Shown in pieces: positions 35,790 to 43,832 of a stretch of DNA of 64,000 nt. The notes beneath the pieces were generated by a model. It searched no databases, had not been told where the DNA came from, and was given only the letters and a program-made list of their open reading frames with translations. Numbering within the stretch: the stretch's first letter is position 1; each line of letters starts with the position of its first letter. This stretch comes from Phycisphaerales bacterium (GTDB lineage: Bacteria; Planctomycetota; Phycisphaerae; Phycisphaerales; UBA1924). The stretch covers positions 248,001 to 312,000 of the forward strand of contig JAJDDC010000040.1 in NCBI GenBank assembly GCA_029260515.1, read 5' to 3'. The position numbers and the translations under genes were made by a program.

Positions 35790-37097
35790 ATGCAGCCACG
35801 ACGCCCAACACGCCAGATCATCGTTGGTGACGACCGAGTCGGGCGCGTCGCGATCGGGGGGGGCCTGCCCGCTGATCACCGGTTCGCGGACGGGTCTGCG
35901 AAGCCGGCGCCGGTCTCGGTCCAGACGATGACCGCCGGGTACACGCACACGATCGACAAGTGCGTCGCGGAGATCCACAAGCTGACGGCCGCCGGCGCCG
36001 ACATTGTGCGGGTGGCCGTGCCCGAGAAGAAGGACACCGAGGCCCTGGCGGAGATCCTCAACCAGACCACCGTCCCGATCGTCGCGGACGTGCACTTCCA
36101 CTTCAAGCGGGCGATCGAGGCGGTCGAGGCGGGCGTGCACAAGATCCGGCTGAACCCGGGCAACATCCAGGACCGGGCGCAGGTCGAGGCGGTCATCGAC
36201 GCGTGCAAGGCGCGGGGCGTCCCGATCCGAGTGGGCGTCAACGAGGGCTCGATCATCGAGCGCAAGGACAAGCAGGCACGGGCGAAGGAGCTGGGGGCCG
36301 TCTTCAGCGATCAGAAGCACGGGTACATGCTGGCGATCATGGTCGCCAAGCTGGAAGAGTACCTGGACATCTTCTACGAGCGGGATTTCTTCGACGTCGC
36401 CATCAGCGCCAAGTCGATGGACGCGACGGTCGTGATCGACGCGTACACCGAGATCGCGGCACGCTTCCCCCACCCCTTGCACCTGGGCGTGACGCACGCC
36501 GGGCCCAAGGAGACCGGGTGCATCCGCTCTGTCGTGGCGCTGGGGACCTTGCTGGCGAACGGCATCGGCGACACGATCCGGATCAGCTACGCGAGTGATC
36601 CGGTGTTCGAGGTCGAGGACGGGCTGGAGCTGCTCTGGTCGCTGGGGCTGCGCGAGCGCAAGGGGGCGGAGCTGATCGCGTGCCCGACGTGCGGGCGAAT
36701 CCAGGTGGACCTGTTCACGCTGACGCAGGACGTGCGCAAGAAGCTGGCTGCCGAGATCCAGGTCCCGATGAAGGTCGCGGTGATGGGGTGCGTGGTCAAC
36801 GGGCCGGGCGAGGCGGAGGGCGCGGACGTGGCAGTGTTCGCCGGCGACCGCAAGGGGATCATCTACGTCCAGGGCGAGCGGGTCGCGACGGTGGGCGAGG
36901 CGGAGATCCTGGACCGGTTGCTCGACGAGTGCAAGGCGTTCCAGAACAGAGTGCTGTCGGGCGAGGTGAAGCTGGGCGAGAAGAGGGTGGAGATCGTGCC
37001 GCCGGACCCGCTGGGCGAGCTGGGCTCGGGGTGGGAGAAGATGGCTGGCGAGCGGATGCGCGAGGGGGCGACGCCCCTGACGATCAAGAGCACGTGA
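35790..37097 (+). CDS. ispG: 4-hydroxy-3-methylbut-2-enyl diphosphate synthase (IspG)
   Basis: IspG carries out the penultimate step of the MEP isoprenoid pathway, reducing MEcPP to HMBPP with a [4Fe-4S] cluster. The 435-residue protein has the N-terminal TIM-barrel markers PVSVQTMTAG, IVRVAVPEKKD, VADVHFHFKRAIEAVEAGVH and KIRLNPGNI. The C-terminal cluster domain has CPTCGR (two Cys) and MGCVVNGPGEA (third Cys), which are the cluster ligands. It has the simple bacterial length without the plant/chlamydial insert. Confidence 0.96.
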   Translation: MQPRRPTRQIIVGDDRVGRVAIGGGLPADHRFADGSAKPAPVSVQTMTAGYTHTIDKCVAEIHKLTAAGADIVRVAVPEKKDTEALAEILNQTTVPIVADVHFHFKRAIEAVEAGVHKIRLNPGNIQDRAQVEAVIDACKARGVPIRVGVNEGSIIERKDKQARAKELGAVFSDQKHGYMLAIMVAKLEEYLDIFYERDFFDVAISAKSMDATVVIDAYTEIAARFPHPLHLGVTHAGPKETGCIRSVVALGTLLANGIGDTIRISYASDPVFEVEDGLELLWSLGLRERKGAELIACPTCGRIQVDLFTLTQDVRKKLAAEIQVPMKVAVMGCVVNGPGEAEGADVAVFAGDRKGIIYVQGERVATVGEAEILDRLLDECKAFQNRVLSGEVKLGEKRVEIVPPDPLGELGSGWEKMAGERMREGATPLTIKST

Positions 37098-37187
37098 GAC
37101 GCGCGTCGCGGCGCCGAACGCGGGCTTTGTCCGGGCGTGCTGATCCGTTACGCTCGGGGCCTCGACTCGCCCGACACGGGGATTGTG

Positions 37188-38516
37188 ATGCGATCAGGAC
37201 TGGTGCATGGATTGAAGGCTGGCGTGGTCGCCTGGCTCGGGCTGGCCTCGTTCGCCCCGGCGAGTGCCCACGCGGGCGCCGCCTGCCCGGCGGAGTTCAC
37301 GGGCGACTGCGTGCTCGACATCTCGGACGTGCTGGTGTTCGTGGTCGAGTTCGACGCGGGCAAGCCGGGCGCCGACCTGCACGCCGACGGGGTGTACGAC
37401 TTCCTCGACGTGCTCGCGTTCCTCATCGCGTTCGGCGAGGGGTGCGACCCGATCGACTCGGATTTCGACGGCCTGGGCGACTGTGTCGAGACGGGCACGG
37501 GCGTCTACCTCGGCCCGGGCGACACCGGCACCGATCCCGACGACCCGGACACGGACCGCGACGGGCTGCGCGACGGCGACGAGGTGCTCGGGACGCCGGG
37601 CGGGCTGGATTTGCCGGCGTTCGGCGTCAGCCCGGTGCGGCGCGACATCCTCGTCGAGGTTGACTGGTTCGCCGGCGAGTTCCAGGGCTCCATGCGTGAC
37701 TTCCGCCCGACGCCGGGGATGGTGGAGCGGGTGCGGGCGGCGTTCGCCGACGCGCCGCTCGTCAACCCGGACGGCACGACCGGGGTGAACATCGTTATCG
37801 ACTATGGGCAGGGCGGCGCGTTCGCGGGCGGCCAGCAACTGCCCGGCTCGCCCGACTTCATCCAGTTCGACGACGACTTCAACGCGTACAAGGCCCTCCG
37901 GTTCGCCTCCAACCGCAAGGGGTACTTCCACTACGCGATCTTCGCGAACCGGTACAACACGGCGACGAACGTGAGTTCCGGCGTCGCGGAGATCAACGGC
38001 GACGACTTCATGGTCACACTCGCCGGCTCGTTCAGCGACTACAACGCCGCGACGACGTTCGTGCACGAGATCGGGCACAACCTGAACCTGCGGCACGGCG
38101 GCTTCGAGAATCGCAACTACAAGCCCAACTACAACTCCGTGATGAACTACCGCCACCAGTTCCCGGGCGCGGACACCGACGGCGACTCGTTCGGCAACGG
38201 GAGGACGGACTACTCGCGCGGCCTGAACCTCGATATCGACGAGAACTTCATCTTCGAGCCGCAGGGGGTGATCGGCATCCCGATCGATTTCAACCGCGAC
38301 GGCGACATCGACACGGCGTTCTATGCGTTGAACCTGAACTGCTCGGGCCCGCCCGTCCCCTGCGGCACGAGCGGGACGTGCTACGACTCGTTCTGCTCGA
38401 CGCTGCGCGACAACGACGACTGGGGCTCGATCAACTGGCAACGCCTGCTTGTGTCGGAGGACCGCCTGCCCGGGCCACGCGAGATCTCCGAGTGCGACAA
38501 CTGGCCGGGCAAGTAG
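37188..38516 (+). CDS. Secreted metzincin-type protease with N-terminal dockerin-like module (paralogue 1)
   Basis: A 442-residue secreted zinc protease. Layout: signal peptide (1-28); dockerin-like module with CVLDISDVLVFVVEF and VYDFLDVLAFLIAFGEGC; a TSP3-type calcium region (TGTDPDDPDTDRDGLRDGDE); and the catalytic domain. Zinc motif HEIGHNLNLRH starts at His293, with Glu294 as catalytic base, and is followed by SVMNYRHQF, a likely Met-turn. It ends with a Cys-containing segment. It is first of three tandem paralogues, all exactly 442 residues. The substrate is unknown; a dockerin-like module suggests docking to a partner surface or scaffold. Confidence 0.82.
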   Translation: MRSGLVHGLKAGVVAWLGLASFAPASAHAGAACPAEFTGDCVLDISDVLVFVVEFDAGKPGADLHADGVYDFLDVLAFLIAFGEGCDPIDSDFDGLGDCVETGTGVYLGPGDTGTDPDDPDTDRDGLRDGDEVLGTPGGLDLPAFGVSPVRRDILVEVDWFAGEFQGSMRDFRPTPGMVERVRAAFADAPLVNPDGTTGVNIVIDYGQGGAFAGGQQLPGSPDFIQFDDDFNAYKALRFASNRKGYFHYAIFANRYNTATNVSSGVAEINGDDFMVTLAGSFSDYNAATTFVHEIGHNLNLRHGGFENRNYKPNYNSVMNYRHQFPGADTDGDSFGNGRTDYSRGLNLDIDENFIFEPQGVIGIPIDFNRDGDIDTAFYALNLNCSGPPVPCGTSGTCYDSFCSTLRDNDDWGSINWQRLLVSEDRLPGPREISECDNWPGK

Positions 38517-38713
38517 CGCCCAGGAACACGCGTGCGCGGATCGCGCGGCGGCGCGGGCAGGGCGATTGCCAGCCGCGGCGGCCGTGTGAGCCGCTGTGGT
38601 CACGGACGGCGACCAGGGCCAGTCCGACCAGCGCCGAGGCGGAGAACACATCATCTGGACGGCGTAAGCGCACAAGAGCACAATGAAGTTCGCATTGCGT
38701 TCATATAGGGTGC

Positions 38714-38750
38714 GCGACCGCTGACGGTATACTGCGCGCGGCGCGGTCGC
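38714..38750 (+). promoter_or_regulatory. Promoter candidate with flanking inverted repeat before protease paralogue 2
   Basis: The 277-base gap before paralogue 2 contains GGTATACT, with a -10-like TATACT at 38728-38733 (five of six to TATAAT); no convincing -35 box is at the right distance. An 8-bp perfect inverted repeat, GCGACCGC (38714-38721) and GCGGTCGC (38743-38750), flanks it and could be an operator or a leader hairpin. The rest of the gap shows no gene. Confidence 0.35.
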
Positions 38751-38793
38751 ACACCGTGACCGGCCGCATGGTCAACACTCGAAAGGGGACGAG

Positions 38794-40122
38794 ATGGCAC
38801 ACCCGAGGCGGATCGCGGGCGTGGTATCGGTGTGTTTCCTGGCGATCGTCGGGATGGATGCGCGAGCCCAGGGGTTCGGCTGCGCTCCAGAACTCACCAA
38901 CGACTGCAATCTCGACGCGTCGGACGTGATCGAGTTTCTGGTCCGGTTCAACAACGCGGACCCGAGCGTGGATTTCAACCAGAGCGGCACGCACGATTTC
39001 CTTGACGTGATCGACTTCCTGATCCTGTTCGGGCAGGGGTGCAACTACCCGGACTCGGACGGCGACCGCCTGAACGACTGTGTCGAGACGAACACGGGCG
39101 TGTTCGTCGACAACAAGGACACCGGGACGGACCCGAACGACGACGACACCGACGACGACGGGATCAAGGACGGCGACGAGGTGCTCGGCACCGAAGACGG
39201 TCTCGACCTGCCGATGCTCGGCGCGACCCCGCTCGAGCGCAACATTTTCGTCGAGATCGATTGGTTCTCCGGGACATTCGAGGGCTCGGCGCGCAACTTC
39301 CAGCCGACCGCGGCGATCATCAGCGCGATCACGTCGGTCTACTCGTCCGCGCCGGTCAACAACCCGGACGGGACGACCGGGATCAACATCATCATCGACT
39401 ACGGGCAGGGCGCCCCGTTTACGGGCGGGAACCAGCTGCCCGGCTCACCCGATTTCATCGCGTGGGATGCTGATTTCAACACCTTCAAGGGCAACAACTT
39501 CGCGGCCAACCGCAAGGGCTACTTCCACTACGCGATCTTCTGCAACCGCTACGACGCCGTGACCAACAACAGCTCCGGCGTCGCCGAACTGCCCGGGGAC
39601 GACTTCATCGTCTCGCTCTACAGCGCGTTCAACACCTTCAACGCGGCGACGACGTTCGTCCACGAGATCGGTCACAACCTTAACCTGCGCCACGGTGGCT
39701 CCGAGGACCGGAACTACAAGCCCAACTACAACTCGGTGATGAACTACCGCCATCAGTTCACGGGAGCGGACACCGATTTCGATAGCATCGGCGACGGCGT
39801 GATCGCGTATTCGACAGGGCTCAACTTCGACATCGACGAGGACGCAATATTCGAACTCGACGGCGTGCAGGGGGTCCCGATTGACTTTGATAACAGCAGC
39901 GTGATCGACATCGCGCCCTACGCTCTCAACATCAACTGCGCGACAGGGACCGCCGCGTGCGGAACCATGGGGACGTGCTGGGATAGTTCGTGCGACCTCT
40001 TGAAAGATTTTCACGACTGGAACAACATCGACTGGACGCGATTGACGGCGACCGCGGATCGACTCCCGCCCGAGATGCCGCGCCCCGTGCTGATCGAGTG
40101 CGACAACTGGCCCGGCAAGTGA
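38794..40122 (+). CDS. Secreted metzincin-type protease with N-terminal dockerin-like module (paralogue 2)
   Basis: A 442-residue close paralogue of the previous gene, particularly in the catalytic half (NYKPNYNSVMNYRHQF is shared). Signal peptide (VVSVCFLAIVGMDARAQ), dockerin-like units CNLDASDVIEFLVRFN and THDFLDVIDFLILFGQGC, a calcium-binding Asp-rich repeat (TGTDPNDDDTDDDGIKDGDE) and the zinc motif HEIGHNLNLRH at His290. The ATG at 38794 has AAAGGGG upstream. The third paralogue starts inside its last codons (GTGA overlap), so 2 and 3 are translationally coupled. Confidence 0.82.
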   Translation: MAHPRRIAGVVSVCFLAIVGMDARAQGFGCAPELTNDCNLDASDVIEFLVRFNNADPSVDFNQSGTHDFLDVIDFLILFGQGCNYPDSDGDRLNDCVETNTGVFVDNKDTGTDPNDDDTDDDGIKDGDEVLGTEDGLDLPMLGATPLERNIFVEIDWFSGTFEGSARNFQPTAAIISAITSVYSSAPVNNPDGTTGINIIIDYGQGAPFTGGNQLPGSPDFIAWDADFNTFKGNNFAANRKGYFHYAIFCNRYDAVTNNSSGVAELPGDDFIVSLYSAFNTFNAATTFVHEIGHNLNLRHGGSEDRNYKPNYNSVMNYRHQFTGADTDFDSIGDGVIAYSTGLNFDIDEDAIFELDGVQGVPIDFDNSSVIDIAPYALNINCATGTAACGTMGTCWDSSCDLLKDFHDWNNIDWTRLTATADRLPPEMPRPVLIECDNWPGK

Positions 40123-41447
40123 TCCCAACGGTTCATGACCCGGATGACCTGCCGGCCGCGCGCGCGCGGTGGATTACAACGGCCGCGGGGTGCTGTGTGT
40201 ACTGGACCGCGATCGTGTGCTCGGGGCCCGCGTTCGCCGCGGGCTGTCCGTGCGCGGCCGACTTCAACAACGACTGCACTCTGGATGCGTCGGACGCGAT
40301 CGGGTATGTCTCGGCGTTCGGCGCCGGCGATCCGGACGCCGACCTCGCTGAACCGCTGGGCGTCCACGATTACTCCGACGTGCTCGTGTTCCTTGTGTCG
40401 TTCGGCGCCGGCTGCGGTGCGTTCGATGCCGACGCCGACGGGCTGCCCGACTGCCACGAGACCAACGATGGCGTCTACCGCTCACCCACGCAGACGGGCA
40501 CAGACCCGTGCGACCCCGACACAGACGGCGACGCGATCATCGACGGAGACGAGGTGCTCGGCTCACCCGGCGGGCTCGACCTGCCCGCGCTGGGCGCAGA
40601 CCCGTTGCGCAGGGACCTCTTCGTCGAGCTCGACTGGTACGAGGAGGATTGGGTCGAGAGCGTCCAGTTCGGGTGCCCGTGCGCCGGGGGCGGCGAGTTG
40701 CACTCGCACCGCCCCTCGCAAGAGGTGCTCGACGCGCTCGTCGCCGCGTTCGCGGCGGCGCCTGTCCTGAACCCGGACGGGAGCATGGGGGTCGCGCTCC
40801 ATATCGACGTCGGCCAGGGCGGCGGGTATACAGGAGGGAACGCGATCGTCGGGGGCGGCGCATGCCCGGTCTCGGGGCCGGCGGTGCTGGGGGAGATCCG
40901 GGCGGCGAACTTTGCGCCAGAACGATTCGGGTACTTCCGTTACGCGCTGATGGCGCACGTCGTCCGGCGCGGGCCCTTTTGCACCCAGGGCTCGGGGGTG
41001 ACGTACGAGCTGGTTTCCGACGAGTTCGTCATAGGGATGTCGCGGGGCTCGACACCCATGGCGCTCGCGGGCACGTTCATGCACGAGCTGGGGCACACGC
41101 TGGGCCTGGACCACGGCGGAGACGAGTGCGCCAACCGCAAACCCAACTACCATTCGGTCATGAACGATGCGTTCCGAACACTGGGAACGCCCTTCGACTG
41201 CACCGACACCCTCCCGGGCGGTGTGCTGGACTACTCGGACGGCTCGAGGGTGACCATCCCCGCCCGCGGCGCCGATGAGTCTCGCGGTATCTGCGCCCAG
41301 CCCGGGTTCCCGGTCGATCTGAACGGCAACGGCCAGATCGACTTGGCGCCCGTGGATGTGCAGTTCGAGAACTGCGGCGGGACATCCTTCGTCCGCGACC
41401 ACGACGACTGGTCAAACCTGCGGTACGAGGGCATCGTCGGGCGCTGA
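40119..41447 (+). CDS. Secreted metzincin-type protease with N-terminal dockerin-like module (paralogue 3)
   Basis: Read from the GTG at 40119, which overlaps the stop of paralogue 2 as GTGA, the protein is again 442 residues. A hydrophobic signal (ITTAAGCCVYWTAIVCSGPA) precedes dockerin-like units CTLDASDAIGYVSAFG and VHDYSDVLVFLVSFGAGC and the calcium region (QTGTDPCDPDTDGDAIIDGD). The zinc motif is HELGHTLGLDH at His322 with SVMND as Met-turn. It diverges most, with a Cys-rich insertion (FGCPCAGGGELHSHRPSQ) and several extra Cys absent from the others. The start lacks an independent ribosome-binding site; coupling is the simplest reading. Confidence 0.78.
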   Translation: MIPTVHDPDDLPAARARWITTAAGCCVYWTAIVCSGPAFAAGCPCAADFNNDCTLDASDAIGYVSAFGAGDPDADLAEPLGVHDYSDVLVFLVSFGAGCGAFDADADGLPDCHETNDGVYRSPTQTGTDPCDPDTDGDAIIDGDEVLGSPGGLDLPALGADPLRRDLFVELDWYEEDWVESVQFGCPCAGGGELHSHRPSQEVLDALVAAFAAAPVLNPDGSMGVALHIDVGQGGGYTGGNAIVGGGACPVSGPAVLGEIRAANFAPERFGYFRYALMAHVVRRGPFCTQGSGVTYELVSDEFVIGMSRGSTPMALAGTFMHELGHTLGLDHGGDECANRKPNYHSVMNDAFRTLGTPFDCTDTLPGGVLDYSDGSRVTIPARGADESRGICAQPGFPVDLNGNGQIDLAPVDVQFENCGGTSFVRDHDDWSNLRYEGIVGR

Positions 41448-41459
41448 GCACGGGGCCCG

Positions 41460-42950
41460 TTACGGGCAGCCGTTGGCGAAGAGCGTGAGGAACGCGACGA
41501 CGTCGGAGAAGTCCCACTGGCCGAGAGGCGGGGCGAGGTCGGCGGCGGGGTCGAGTGCGCCAAACGCACCGAGGAACGACGTCACATCCGTGAAGTCGAG
41601 TTGGCCCGGGGGGTCGGCCAGGTCCGCGGCGCACCGCGAGATGACGTTGGTGAAGACGTCGGACTCGAAGTTTTGCGTTGAAACGTAGAGCGGGTAGGCC
41701 ATCCAGCCGCCGATCGCAAGGCCGTGGTAGTCGCCGAGGAACCCGTCGCCGAACCCGTCGTTGGCGGAGCTGAACGAGGCGGGCGTGAGGCGAGACTCGT
41801 GCCAGGTCGCGCCCGCGTCGTCGGAGTACGAGTAGTACGCGTCGATGAAGGCGGGGGCGGAGAAGTCACTCTGCGGCGAGACGTTGCGGGTGTCGTGGAA
41901 GACCATGTGGATCCGTCCGGAGCGATCAACCTCGATCCAGGGGAAGAACGAATCGCCCGGCGGGCTCGAGTCGTCCTGGTTGATGACGACCGGCGTGGTC
42001 CAGCTCGAGCCCTGGTTGACGGACGTGGTGAAATACAGGTCCACGTTGCTCGAGCCCGAGACGATATTCGTCGTGTCGAAGTAGACGCAGTAGAGCGTGC
42101 CGTCGTTGGGATCAACAGCCAGGTATGCCATGGGCGGGACTCGGAAGTCACCCGGGAAGCGCGAGCCGTCAACGCCCCAGACATCCATCCGGGTCGCGAC
42201 GTTGAATGGGCCCTGGAGCGTGCCGCCGTTGTTGAAGCTGCGCCAGATCTTGATGCCGTCGTCGCCGTCCCAGTAGAGGACGTACAGCACCCCGTCGGGC
42301 CCGACGCGGGGGAGGAAGCCGAGGCCGCCGCCCAGGCTCTGGGGGCTGGTCCAGGTCGCGCCCTCGTCGTCGGAGCGGATGAGTCCGTCGTTGTAGGCGA
42401 TGTAGAGCATGGTCTTGGAGGCGTTGTCGGGGTCGAGGGCGTCTGGGCCCGCGGCCATCCAGCCCTTATCGATGAAGCCCGAGGGGCTCGCCGAGTTGAG
42501 GGCGGCCATCACGACGGGGCCGAAGGTGGTCGAGCCGGGTTCGAGCTTGGAGACGAAGAGGCCGCCGTTGGACGAGAAGGCGATCGAGCCGATCCACATC
42601 GTGCCGTCGCGGTTGTCGAACGCGGTCATGGGGTCGCCCTCGGTGCCCGCCTGGAAGGCGGGTGCGGGGCGTATGAGCTGGTCTGTCCAGGTGCGCCCGC
42701 CGTCGGTCGAGAGGCCGACGCCGGTCTTGGCCGAACCCTGGCGGTAGTCGTTCCAGCCCATGAGGATGCGGCCGGGGGCGACGTCGGTCGAGGCGGCGGT
42801 CGTCTCGTTCTGGGGGAAGCCCGAGCCCTCGTTGTTGACCTGGGCCTGGGCGTCGATCCTCGGCTCGGACTGCGCGAGGGCGGCCGCGGGGAGCAGCGCG
42901 CAGGCGAGCGTGACGGCGACCAGCGATGTTGTCGTGCGGGTGCTGCGCAT
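41460..42950 (-). CDS. Secreted sialidase-like beta-propeller protein with C-terminal dockerin-like module
   Basis: A 496-residue secreted protein (ATG at 42950, GGAG eight bases upstream). After the signal peptide (VAVTLACALLPAAALAQ) it has repeated Asp-box-like units of sialidase/exo-alpha propellers: STDGGRTWTDQL, SDDEGATWTSPQ, SVNQGSSWTTPV and SDDAGATWHES. The C-terminus has the two dockerin-like units PPGQLDFTDVTSFLGAFG and PPLGQWDFSDVVAFLTLFAN and the closing GC. Catalytic sialidase residues cannot be judged; it may only bind glycans or proteins. It converges on the protease block and is 16 bases downstream of a TPR lipoprotein gene. Confidence 0.8.
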   Translation of the reverse strand: MRSTRTTTSLVAVTLACALLPAAALAQSEPRIDAQAQVNNEGSGFPQNETTAASTDVAPGRILMGWNDYRQGSAKTGVGLSTDGGRTWTDQLIRPAPAFQAGTEGDPMTAFDNRDGTMWIGSIAFSSNGGLFVSKLEPGSTTFGPVVMAALNSASPSGFIDKGWMAAGPDALDPDNASKTMLYIAYNDGLIRSDDEGATWTSPQSLGGGLGFLPRVGPDGVLYVLYWDGDDGIKIWRSFNNGGTLQGPFNVATRMDVWGVDGSRFPGDFRVPPMAYLAVDPNDGTLYCVYFDTTNIVSGSSNVDLYFTTSVNQGSSWTTPVVINQDDSSPPGDSFFPWIEVDRSGRIHMVFHDTRNVSPQSDFSAPAFIDAYYSYSDDAGATWHESRLTPASFSSANDGFGDGFLGDYHGLAIGGWMAYPLYVSTQNFESDVFTNVISRCAADLADPPGQLDFTDVTSFLGAFGALDPAADLAPPLGQWDFSDVVAFLTLFANGCP

Positions 42951-42966
42951 CGTGCGGCTCCGGGGC

Positions 42967-43683
42967 TCAGGGCTGGGGGGTGCGTTCGGTGAGGAGGGCG
43001 ATGAACTGTGGCGGGACGTCGGCGCCGAGGCGCCGGGCCTCGAGGGTGTGGCGCCACGCGGCGGTGTCGTCGCCCGCGTAGTACTCAAGGATCGCGAGGC
43101 GCGCGTGCGACTTGGCGTCGTCGGGATCGAGGCGGAGCGCCTCGCGGTACTGGGCGCGGGCGGCGCCGCGGTCGCCGACCCGGTTGTGCGCGTCGGCGAG
43201 GGCGGCGCGGATCGGCGCGGAGTTGGGCGCCAGTCGCGACGCGGTCGTGTACGCGTCGAGGGCCATCGTGTCCTTGCGTTTGGTGATCAGGGCACGCCCG
43301 AGTGCCGCGTACGCCTGCGCATTGCCGGGGTCGGCGAGCACCGCGTCGCGTGCGGCGCCCATCGCCTTCGTCCGGGCGTTGATCGTCAGCAGCTCGGCGG
43401 ATCGCGCAACGCTCGACGCGGACGCCTCGCGTCCGGGGGCGACACCGGCCTCGCGTGCGCCGGCCGGGTCGATCTTGACGCCGTCGCCCGTGAACTCGAG
43501 CCCGCGTGTCGCCTGCCAGGTCTGGAGCTTCTTCCAGTCCGTCGGGCGTCCGTCATCGGCGGGCGCCGAGGCGAGTTCGACGGGCGCCGCCCCAAGCTCG
43601 CCAGACCTATCGCCGCCGGGAGTGGTGCACCCGCACAGGGCGCCGACCAATGCCAGACCAGCCACGGCTGCTGCGGTCTTCAT
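42967..43683 (-). CDS. TPR-containing lipoprotein
   Basis: A 238-residue lipoprotein: signal MKTAAAVAGLALVGALCGC, with Cys19 as lipidation site. A disordered stretch follows, then about three TPR-type repeats: DPGNAQAYAALGRALITKRK, APNSAPIRAALADAHNRVGD and DPDDAKSHARLAILEYYAGD. The ATG at 43683 has GGAG close upstream. It is probably co-transcribed with the propeller gene 16 bases downstream, so it may help assemble or anchor that secreted protein; this is inference. Confidence 0.8.
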   Translation of the reverse strand: MKTAAAVAGLALVGALCGCTTPGGDRSGELGAAPVELASAPADDGRPTDWKKLQTWQATRGLEFTGDGVKIDPAGAREAGVAPGREASASSVARSAELLTINARTKAMGAARDAVLADPGNAQAYAALGRALITKRKDTMALDAYTTASRLAPNSAPIRAALADAHNRVGDRGAARAQYREALRLDPDDAKSHARLAILEYYAGDDTAAWRHTLEARRLGADVPPQFIALLTERTPQP

Positions 43684-43832
43684 CGCATCTCCTCGCTGTC
43701 GAAATCCCGGTGATGTTGACGGGCGACCCGGCCCGTCGGGAGCAGTGGGCGTGACAGCCCTTGAGAATCTGCCACCGATTCGCAGCATACCCCGGGCGGG
43801 TTCCCCTCCAACCGGGGGGTGGACCAAGTGTC

